Source of the DNA: Caldimonas caldifontis
Lineage (GTDB): Bacteria; Pseudomonadota; Gammaproteobacteria; Burkholderiales; Burkholderiaceae_C
Assembly: GCF_002930615.1 (NCBI RefSeq)
Contig: NZ_PSNX01000011.1
Span: forward strand, 1 to 64,000
Direction of reading: 5' to 3'
Length of the DNA: 64,000 bases
The position numbers were made by a program, and so were the translations under genes. How positions within the stretch are numbered: the first letter of the stretch is position 1; the number at the start of each line of letters is the position of its first letter. The notes beneath the pieces are model-generated. The model ran no database searches. It had not been told where the DNA came from and saw only the letters and a list, made by a program, of their open reading frames with translations. This document shows, one piece after another, positions 55,305 through 64,000 of this stretch.

Positions 55305-55308
<4 letters not shown>
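54517..55308 (-). CDS. HAD-IIB family phosphatase
   Basis: A 263-residue HAD-superfamily hydrolase with a Cof-type C2 cap. Motif I is FTDIDDTLT (near 24-32), motif II T in ITGRPMGW, and motif IV GDSTNDQPMF near 212. These features fit sugar phosphatases such as mannosyl-3-phosphoglycerate phosphatase or general Cof enzymes; the substrate is unknown. Its start overlaps the prfC stop by 4 bases, and it is therefore coupled to prfC. Confidence 0.85.
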
Positions 55309-56906
<1,598 letters not shown>

Positions 56907-57053
56907 GAGAGACTCCAGGGGCCCGGCTCGAGCCAGGCAGGCTGGTGCCAGGCGGCACCGCGGCACACCGCCTTGGTGTGCGCAAAAACGCAAATGCTAC
57001 CGTTTTTGCCGCCGCGCGGCCGGCAGCGGGCCCCAACGCTTCGCCAGGACGGC

Positions 57054-57059
57054 TACAAT
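57054..57059 (+). promoter_or_regulatory. -10 box for ahcY
   Basis: TACAAT lies 7 bases upstream of the SAH riboswitch, so transcription should begin at the 5' edge of the aptamer, as expected for this riboswitch. No clear -35 is visible. Confidence 0.6.
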
Positions 57060-57065
57060 TCACGT

Positions 57066-57132
57066 CCTCCGAGGAGCGTTGCAAGGCCGCCCAGGCCCCA
57101 GGCTCGGAATTCATCTGCAACGGCGCTCACCC
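57066..57132 (+). promoter_or_regulatory. S-adenosylhomocysteine riboswitch
   Basis: The region has the conserved blocks of the SAH riboswitch: CCGAGGAGCGTTGCAAGG at its 5' side, CCCAGGCTCGGA in the middle and GCAACGGCGCTCACCC at the 3' side. Pairings visible are TCCGAG (57068-57073) with CTCGGA (57103-57108), GAGCG (57074-57078) with CGCTC (57124-57128), and TTGCA (57079-57083) with TGCAA (57116-57120). SAH binding turns on ahcY, which removes SAH. Confidence 0.93.
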
Positions 57133-57202
57133 GCATGTGTCCTGCCGGGTGAGTCTCACAAAATCCCTCAGTGCACAGCGGTTTTTCCACCAGGAGAAAC
57201 AC

Positions 57203-58654
<1,452 letters not shown>

Positions 58655-58659
58655 TTGAC

Positions 58660-58744
58660 CACCCCCTACGGCCTGCGGCCGCCCCCTCAAGGGGGCGACG
58701 CTGGCGGACCGGCCGAGCCGGATCCGCGGCGTCCGCTGGACTCC
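58660..58744. repeat. REP-like palindromic intergenic element between ahcY and tlyA
   Basis: A block of nested hairpins: CGGCC/GGCCG around TGC (58669-58681), GCCCCCT/AGGGGGC around CA (58681-58696), and GACGC (58697-58701) with GCGTC (58729-58733) enclosing a GC-rich arm. I recall similar elements scattered between genes of Comamonadaceae-type genomes, but no second copy lies in this window. It may limit read-through or stabilise ahcY mRNA. Confidence 0.6.
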
Positions 58745-58754
58745 TGAGGCTTCG

Positions 58755-59516
58755 ATGATGCGAGTGGATCAACTGCTGGTGCAGCGGGGCCTGGCGCCGT
58801 CGCGTTCGGCGGCCCAGCGGCTGATCGAGCGCGGGGCCGTGCGCTGGAAGGGGCCGCGGGGCTGGCAGGTGCCGAAGAAGGCGGGCGAAGACCTGCCCGA
58901 GGGCTGCACGCTCGAGGTCACCGACGACGCCGAGCTGCGCTTCGCCTCGCGCGGTGGGCTCAAGCTGGAAGGCGCCCTGCGCGAGAGTGGCCTGGACGTG
59001 CGCGGCTGGCGCTGCCTGGATGTGGGTCAGAGCACCGGCGGTTTCACCGACGTGCTGCTGCAGGCGGGTGCGGCGGCGGTGGTGGGGCTGGACGTGGGCC
59101 ATGACCAGCTGCATGAGCGGCTGCGCAGCGACGCGCGGGTCACGGCCTACGAGGGCCTCAACGCGCGGGCGCCCGACGGCAGCGACTTTGCGCGCGACCA
59201 GCCTGCGGCCAGTTTCGACCTGATGGTGGGCGACCTGTCCTTCATCTCGCTCACGCTGGTGCTGCCCGCGCTGGCGCCCTGGCTCAAGCCCGGCTCCCAG
59301 GTGCTGATGCTGGTGAAACCCCAGTTCGAGCTGAGCCCGGATCAGGTGGGCAAGGGCGGACTGGTGAAAGACGCCCGTCTCTACCCCCTGGTGGAGCAGC
59401 GCCTGCGCGCCGCCTGCGATGCGCTGGGCTGGACGGTGCGAGGCTGGTGGGACAGCCCCGTCACCGGCGGCGATGGCAACCGCGAGTTCTTCATCTGGGC
59501 ACAAACGCGGGGCTGA
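58755..59516 (+). CDS. tlyA: TlyA-family rRNA 2'-O-methyltransferase
   Basis: A 253-residue protein with an N-terminal S4 RNA-binding domain (RVDQLLVQRGLAPSRSAAQR) and an FtsJ-like methyltransferase domain. SAM motif I is CLDVGQSTGGFTDVLLQ near 84-100. TlyA enzymes methylate the 2'-OH of cytidines in 16S and 23S rRNA; older annotations call them hemolysins. The start is one of two adjacent ATGs (58755 or 58758). It lies between ahcY and metF. Confidence 0.92.
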   Translation: MMRVDQLLVQRGLAPSRSAAQRLIERGAVRWKGPRGWQVPKKAGEDLPEGCTLEVTDDAELRFASRGGLKLEGALRESGLDVRGWRCLDVGQSTGGFTDVLLQAGAAAVVGLDVGHDQLHERLRSDARVTAYEGLNARAPDGSDFARDQPAASFDLMVGDLSFISLTLVLPALAPWLKPGSQVLMLVKPQFELSPDQVGKGGLVKDARLYPLVEQRLRAACDALGWTVRGWWDSPVTGGDGNREFFIWAQTRG

Positions 59517-59547
59517 AGGCCCCATCGAACGGAAAAGAGAGGATCCG

Positions 59548-60393
59548 ATGCAAGCGACCCCAGACCGGCTGCCGGTCAGCCTGGAGTTCTTTCCGCCCAA
59601 GACACCCGAGGGCGTGGACAAGCTCACCACCGTGCGCGCGCAGCTCTACGCCCTCAGGCCCGAGTACTGCTCGGTGACCTACGGCGCCGGCGGTTCCACG
59701 CAGGGCGGCACCCTGCAGACGGTGCAGTCCATCCTGTCCGAGGGCGTGGATGCCGCCCCGCACTTCTCGTGCATCGGCGCCACACGCGACAGCGTGCGGG
59801 CCCAGCTCGAACAGTTCCGGCAGATGGGGATCCGCCGCCTCGTGGCCCTGCGCGGTGACCTGCCCAGTGGCTACGGTGGCTTCGGCGAGTTCCGCTACGC
59901 CAGCGACCTGGTGGCCTTCATCCGCGAGACCACGGGCGATCACTTCCATATCGAGGTAGGTGCGTATCCCGAAGTGCACCCCCAGGCCCGCTCACCCGAA
60001 GCCGACCTCCAGGCCTTCGCCACCAAGGTCAGGGCCGGAGCCAACGCGGCCATCACGCAGTACTTCTTCAACAGCGACGCCTACTTCCGCTTCGTCGACG
60101 ATGTGCACAAGCTTGGCGTGGACGTGCCCATCATCCCGGGCATCATGCCGATCACCAATTCATCGCAGCTCATGCGCTTCTCGGATGCCTGCGGAGCCGA
60201 GATCCCGCGCTGGATCCGGATGCGCCTGGCGGCCTACGGCGACGACAAGGCCTCGATCCAGGCCTTCGGCCTGGACGTGGTGAGCGACCTGTGCGACCAG
60301 CTGCGCGTCGCTGGCGCGCCGGGGCTGCACTTCTACACGATGAACCAGGCCCACGCCACGCTGCAGATCTGCGAGCGGCTGGGGCTGCGCTGA
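59548..60393 (+). CDS. metF: 5,10-methylenetetrahydrofolate reductase
   Basis: A 281-residue flavoenzyme reducing methylene-THF to methyl-THF for methionine synthesis. SLEFFPPKTPEG holds the N-terminal Glu, VTYGAGGSTQGGT and ALRGDLP are family motifs, and IPGIMPI and FYTMNQA close the barrel. The start MQATPDRLP has GAGAGGA upstream. Length matches bacterial MetF. It is convergent with the cyclo-ligase gene (16-base gap). Confidence 0.96.
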   Translation: MQATPDRLPVSLEFFPPKTPEGVDKLTTVRAQLYALRPEYCSVTYGAGGSTQGGTLQTVQSILSEGVDAAPHFSCIGATRDSVRAQLEQFRQMGIRRLVALRGDLPSGYGGFGEFRYASDLVAFIRETTGDHFHIEVGAYPEVHPQARSPEADLQAFATKVRAGANAAITQYFFNSDAYFRFVDDVHKLGVDVPIIPGIMPITNSSQLMRFSDACGAEIPRWIRMRLAAYGDDKASIQAFGLDVVSDLCDQLRVAGAPGLHFYTMNQAHATLQICERLGLR

Positions 60394-60409
60394 ACGCACC
60401 GGGAGGCGT

Positions 60410-60991
60410 TCAGCCGCGCTCCCACATCACCCCCTCCTCGGTGAGGAGGGTGTCGAGGCAGGCCTCGCCTGGCAGAGGTTTGAGCAGGGGCAGGAAGCCG
60501 TGCGCATAGCCCAGGCCCACCGACCACGGGCGCGGGCTCAGCGCAGCCAGGGTGCGGTCGATGAAGCCGCCGCCGTAGCCCAGGCGCAGGCCCGCCGGCC
60601 CGAAGCCCACGCAGGGCACCAGCAGCAGCTCGGGCTCGAAGGCCTCGGTGTCCTTGGGCTTGGGGATGCCGTAGGCGTCCTCCTCCATCGGGCAGCCCGG
60701 GAACCACACATGGAAACGCAGCTGGCCGCTGGCCTTGTCCACCACGGGCAGTCCGATCTGGCGTGCCGTGCCGTCAGGGGCGCCCTCCTGCCAGCGGTAG
60801 AGCGCCGGCAGCGGGTCGAACTCGCCCTTGATGGGCCAGTAGGCGCCGATGCGCGTCTCGCGCCGGCCCACCAGCCAGCCGCGCAGCACCGTCTGCAGCC
60901 CCACGGCGCGCTCCAGCCGGTCGGGCAGGGCCTGACGGGCAGCGAGCAGGCGATCGCGCAGGGCGCGGCGGTCTTGATCGGGCGAGCTCAT
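60410..60991 (-). CDS. 5-formyltetrahydrofolate cyclo-ligase
   Basis: A 193-residue enzyme converting 5-formyl-THF to methenyl-THF with ATP. Family motifs are IGAYWPIKGEFDPLP near 70 and LRLGYGGGFIDRTLA near 145, where the Gly-rich loop binds phosphate. The start MSSPDQDRR at 60991 has GGAGA upstream. It faces metF, so two folate one-carbon genes are adjacent. YgfA/FAU1-type in other genomes. Confidence 0.92.
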   Translation of the reverse strand: MSSPDQDRRALRDRLLAARQALPDRLERAVGLQTVLRGWLVGRRETRIGAYWPIKGEFDPLPALYRWQEGAPDGTARQIGLPVVDKASGQLRFHVWFPGCPMEEDAYGIPKPKDTEAFEPELLLVPCVGFGPAGLRLGYGGGFIDRTLAALSPRPWSVGLGYAHGFLPLLKPLPGEACLDTLLTEEGVMWERG

Positions 60992-61109
60992 CGGGGCGGT
61001 CTCCTGGGCCACAGGCCCGTGCGGATGCCGGGGATTGTGCCCGGGCAAGGCCATCCCGCGCGCTCGGGCTTGCCCGGCCATGGGCTGCGGACCGTGGCAG
61101 GATGAGCCC

Positions 61110-61802
61110 ATGGACACCTCCGTGGTGAAAAGCTGGTTCGAGGACATGCCCCTGACGCTGGGCCCAGGCTGGTGGGCCTCGCTCGCTCTGTGGCTGCTGG
61201 GCCTGCTCTTCATGGCCGCCGCCTTCCGCAGCCTGCTGCGCGCCCGGCCGCTGGGCCTGCTGGTGCACACCCTGACGGGGCTCGTGCTGCTGATGAGCGG
61301 GGTCGCCATCAGCCTGATCGGGCTGGGGGTGCACGGCTACCGCGCGCTCACGCACGAGCAGGTGGCCGCGCACATCCGCATCGAGCCGCTGGGCGCCCAG
61401 CACTTCCGCGCCCACTTCACCCTGCCCGACGGCAGCCGCAAGGCGTTCGAGCTGCGCGGCGATGCCCTCTACGTGGACGCGCATGTGCTGAAATGGAAAC
61501 CTGCGGCCAATCTCCTCGGGCTGCACACGGCCTATGAACTGGACCGGGTGTCGGGCCGCTACGTTGCGCTGGACCAGGAGCGCACGGCCGAACGCACGGT
61601 GCACAGCCTGCGGCTGGACCGGCCGGTCGATCTCTTCACCCTGCGCGAGCGCTTTGGCTGGCTCTCCGGCCTGCTCGACACCGACTACGGCTCGGCGAGC
61701 TTCAAGGCCGTGAACGGCGCGAGCGAAATGGAGCTGCGCGTGTCCACCACCGGCCTGCTGCTGCGCGCCGTTCCTCCCGGCACGCCCCCTGCTGCCGACT
61801 GA
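61110..61802 (+). CDS. Two-helix membrane protein of unknown function
   Basis: A 230-residue protein that I do not recognise. Two membrane helices (about 18-40 and 48-75) are followed by a soluble domain of about 150 residues, probably periplasmic, rich in beta-like segments (HIRIEPLGAQHFRAHFTLPDGS). The start at 61110 has AGGATGAG upstream. Arg- and Leu-rich with no enzymatic motif. It follows the cyclo-ligase gene divergently and precedes azlC by 110 bases. Confidence 0.75.
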   Translation: MDTSVVKSWFEDMPLTLGPGWWASLALWLLGLLFMAAAFRSLLRARPLGLLVHTLTGLVLLMSGVAISLIGLGVHGYRALTHEQVAAHIRIEPLGAQHFRAHFTLPDGSRKAFELRGDALYVDAHVLKWKPAANLLGLHTAYELDRVSGRYVALDQERTAERTVHSLRLDRPVDLFTLRERFGWLSGLLDTDYGSASFKAVNGASEMELRVSTTGLLLRAVPPGTPPAAD

Positions 61803-61912
61803 GGCCGGCCCCACTGGCTCCCCCCGGTCGCCTGCTGGGCGGTTCCGTCCAATCATCCGATGTTCAGGTGGCTGTACGCCAGTTTTGGCGACAATGCGGG
61901 ACTGTCCTTTCC

Positions 61913-62659
61913 ATGAACATCGCTCTGCTTCGCGCCACCTGGCGCCACCCGGAATTCCGCCTCGGCGCCCGCCACATGGTGAGCCTGGCGCTCGGCATCG
62001 CTGCCTGGGGCCTGGTGACCGGCGTGGCCATGGTGAAGACAGGCCTGTCGGTGCCGCTGGCACTGTTCATGACCTTCTTCGTGTTCGCCGGCAGCGCGCA
62101 GCTGGCCGCCCTGCCCCTGATGGCTGCGGGGGCGCCCATGTGGGTGGTGTGGGCGGCCGCCACCTGCGTGAACCTGCGCTTCGTGATCTTCAGCGCGATG
62201 TGGCGGCCCTATTTCGCACGCTTCCCGCTGCGCCAGCGCTGCGTGCTGGGCTACTTCAGCGGCGACCTGAACTACGTGATGTTCATGAAGCGCTTTCCCG
62301 ACCCCGGGCATCGCGTGCCCGACCAGATGCCCTACTACTGGGGCGGGGTGGTCACCAATTGGGTCGCCTGGCAAAGCGCTTCGGTGCTGGGCATCCTGCT
62401 GGCCAACGTCATCCCGACCGCGTGGGGGCTGGGCTTCGCCGGTGTGCTGGCCCTGCTGGGGGTGATGTGTTCGCTGCTGGGAGAGCGCGCCACCTGGGTG
62501 GCTGCCGGCGTGGCCGGCGCTGCCGCGGTGGCGGCCTATGCCCTGCCCCTCAAGCTCAACATCGTGGTGGCCATTGCCGCCGCAGTGGCCGCCGGACTCG
62601 TGATGGAAACTGCCGAGCGGGCATGGAAGCGGGCACATCGGACCGGAGCGGGCACATGA
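61913..62659 (+). CDS. azlC: AzlC-family branched-chain amino acid exporter, large subunit
   Basis: A 248-residue membrane protein of the AzlC/YgaZ family, which with AzlD exports branched-chain amino acids. FFVFAGSAQLAALPLM near 55-70 and the conserved CVNLRFVIFSA near 83-93 are family motifs, and several helices are evident. The ATG at 61913 begins MNIALLRATWRHPEF; a GACAAT sequence lies 19 bases upstream. Overlaps azlD by 4 bases. Confidence 0.9.
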   Translation: MNIALLRATWRHPEFRLGARHMVSLALGIAAWGLVTGVAMVKTGLSVPLALFMTFFVFAGSAQLAALPLMAAGAPMWVVWAAATCVNLRFVIFSAMWRPYFARFPLRQRCVLGYFSGDLNYVMFMKRFPDPGHRVPDQMPYYWGGVVTNWVAWQSASVLGILLANVIPTAWGLGFAGVLALLGVMCSLLGERATWVAAGVAGAAAVAAYALPLKLNIVVAIAAAVAAGLVMETAERAWKRAHRTGAGT

Positions 62660-62985
62660 GCACCTGGGAGGCCATCCTCACGATCGCCGGACTGGCCGTG
62701 ATCACCGTCCTCACGCGCAGCTTCTTCCTGCTGCCCGAGCGTGAGCTGCACATGCCCGGCCTCGTCAAGCGTGGCCTGAAGTACGCGCCGCTGGCCGCAC
62801 TGGCCGCCGTCATCGCCCCTGAGGTGCTGATGACGCAGGGAACGCTCATCACCACCTGGCAAGATGCAAGGATCTTCGGCCTGGCGGCGGCCACGGCCTA
62901 CTACTTCTGGCGGCGCGACATCCTGGGCACCATCCTCACCGGCATGGCCATCTACCTGCCGCTGCGCCTGGCGCTGGGCTGGTAA
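62656..62985 (+). CDS. azlD: AzlD-family transporter small subunit
   Basis: A 109-residue membrane protein with about three helices (5-23, 42-62 and 84-105), partner of AzlC (YgaH type). The family motif LTRSFFLLP lies near residues 19-27. ATGA overlap with azlC implies coupled translation. The link to the leucine pathway elsewhere in the window is only thematic. Confidence 0.9.
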   Translation: MSTWEAILTIAGLAVITVLTRSFFLLPERELHMPGLVKRGLKYAPLAALAAVIAPEVLMTQGTLITTWQDARIFGLAAATAYYFWRRDILGTILTGMAIYLPLRLALGW

Positions 62986-63000
62986 CGCACACCGGGCTCC

Positions 63001-63006
63001 TACAAT
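63001..63006 (+). promoter_or_regulatory. -10 box for pgk
   Basis: TACAAT 15 bases after the azlD stop; transcription would start near 63013 and leave a 45-base leader before the pgk ATG. No strong -35 seen. Confidence 0.5.
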
Positions 63007-63057
63007 CGGCAGTTTTCCTAGCCACTGCCGCGGCGCCCCGGCCGCCATCGTCCGACC

Positions 63058-64000
63058 ATGAACGTGCTCCGCTTTTCCGATCTGATCGCCCAAGGCCAGG
63101 TGGCTGGGCGTCGTGTCTTCATCCGTGCCGATCTCAACGTCCCGCAGGACGACGCGGGCCGCATCACCGAGGACACCCGCATCCGCGCGTCGGTGCCCTG
63201 CATCGAGATGGCCCTGAAGGCCGGTGCCGCCGTGATGGTGACCTCCCACCTGGGCCGCCCGACCGAAGGGGAGTTCAAGCCCGCGGATTCGCTGGCGCCG
63301 GTGGCGCAGCGCCTGGGTGAGCTGCTGGGCCGCGAGGTGCCGCTGCGCTCGAACTGGGTGGATGGCGTGGAGGTGCAGCCCGGCCAGGTCGTGCTGCTCG
63401 AGAACTGCCGCGTCAACAAGGGCGAGAAAAAGAACGACGAGGCCCTGGCACGCAAGATGGCCGCGCTGTGCGACATCTTCGTGCACGACGCCTTCGGCAC
63501 CGCCCACCGCGCCGAAGCCTCCACCTATGGCATCGCGCAGTTCGCCAAGGTGGCCTGCGCCGGCCCGCTGCTGGCCGCCGAGATCGACGCCATCACCAAG
63601 GCCCTGGCCAACCCCAGGCGTCCGCTGGCGGCCATCGTGGCCGGCTCCAAGGTCAGCACCAAGCTCACCATCCTGCAAAGCCTCGCCAGGAACGTCGACC
63701 AGCTCATCGTGGGCGGTGGCATTGCCAACACCTTCATGCTGGCCGCGGGCCTGCCCATCGGCAAGTCGCTGGCCGAGCCCGACCTGCTGGACGAGGCCCG
63801 TGCCGTGATGAATGCGATGAAGGCGCGCGGCGCGGCGGTGCCCATCCCGGTGGACGTGGTCGTGGCCAAGGCATTCGCGGCTGATGCTGCCGCCACCGTC
63901 AAGGCGGCCACGGACGTGGCCGGGGACGACCTGATCCTGGACATCGGCCCGAAGACGGCCGCAATGCTGGCCGACCAGCTCAAGGCCGCCGGCACCATCG
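63058..64000 (+). CDS. pgk: Phosphoglycerate kinase, 3' end outside the window
   Basis: The first 314 residues of a glycolytic kinase of about 395 that transfers phosphate between 1,3-bisphosphoglycerate and ADP. N-domain substrate motifs are present: RADLNVP near 24-30, [10 protein letters not shown] near 62-71 and [12 protein letters not shown] near 119-130, then [13 protein letters not shown]. The hinge and start of the C-domain ([20 protein letters not shown]) follow. The stop lies beyond position 64000. Confidence 0.96.
   Translation, partial: MNVLRFSDLIAQGQVAGRRVFIRADLNVPQDDAGRITEDTRIRASVPCIEMALKAGAAVMVTSHLGRPTEGEFKPADSLAPVAQRLGELLGREVPLRSNWVDGVEVQPGQVVLLENCRVNKGEKKNDEALARKMAALCDIFVHDAFGTAHRAEASTYGIAQFAKVACAGPLLAAEIDAITKALANPRRPLAAIVAGSKVSTKLTILQSLARNVDQLIVGGGIANTFMLAAGLPIGKSLAEPDLLDEARAVMNAMKARGAAVPIPVDVVVAKAFAADAAATVKAATDVAGDDLILDIGPKTAAMLADQLKAAGTI

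Overview
The window is a 64 kb piece of a high-GC chromosome from a betaproteobacterium of the order Burkholderiales, probably near the Comamonadaceae/Sphaerotilaceae. The evidence is gene content and order: mrcA divergent from pilMNOPQ followed by aroK-aroB-dgt; cyaY beside a short LptM-type lipoprotein and lysA; two lpxL-like genes with dapF, a DUF484 gene and xerC; ahcY with an S-adenosylhomocysteine riboswitch, then tlyA and metF; and a leucine/isovalerate pathway with a LiuR-type MerR regulator. It looks like core chromosome. I see no insertion sequence, prophage, CRISPR array, rRNA or tRNA gene. No gene-free stretch exceeds 300 bases; the longest (56907-57202) holds the riboswitch and its promoter.

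Layout. Bases 1-7100: a DUF457 membrane protein, a Nudix/metallo-beta-lactamase fusion, and an operon of membrane-anchored trypsin-like protease, MoxR ATPase, DUF58 and VWA protein. Bases 7270-15092: leucine catabolism (both subunits of methylcrotonyl-CoA carboxylase, methylglutaconyl-CoA hydratase, HMG-CoA lyase) with passengers (DUF4126, YbaK, DUF1289, a DsbA-fold isomerase). Bases 15191-19985: a TRAP transporter with a Tat-exported binding protein, followed by an isomerase and a rhodanese. Bases 20200-23125: Trk potassium uptake. Bases 23198-31017: acyl-CoA dehydrogenase, short-chain dehydrogenase, thiolase, aceK, carbonic anhydrase, isovaleryl-CoA dehydrogenase, thioesterase and liuR. Bases 31062-33233: an MBL hydrolase and dgt. 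Bases 33247-41834: aroB, aroK, an Ig-like lipoprotein and pilQPONM. Bases 42098-46298: mrcA, cyaY (opposite strand), lptM and lysA. Bases 46302-51752: rlmI, a broken xerC, DUF484, dapF and two lipid A acyltransferase-like genes. Bases 51953-64000: metK, an HD-GYP protein, a HAD phosphatase, prfC, ahcY, tlyA, metF, 5-formyl-THF cyclo-ligase, a membrane protein, azlC-azlD and the first three quarters of pgk.

How the genes work together. Three copies of a palindrome with core ACGT (15128, 30532, 31038) sit before the mcc operon, before the isovaleryl-CoA dehydrogenase operon and between liuR and its divergent neighbour, so one regulator probably links both leucine blocks. The pathway makes acetyl-CoA and acetoacetate; the nearby thiolase, AceK and carbonic anhydrase fit that flux. 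metK, ahcY and metF form most of an activated-methyl cycle within 9 kb. ahcY carries a recognisable SAH riboswitch, and metK has a long structured leader that I cannot assign to a known class.

Most notable anomalies: xerC has lost about eight codons, including a catalytic histidine, and has a stop codon before the active-site tyrosine; the metK leader can pair with its own ribosome-binding site; an unrecognised low-GC Ig-like lipoprotein lies between pilQ and aroK; and several genes have a -10 box placed so that transcription would begin at the start codon.
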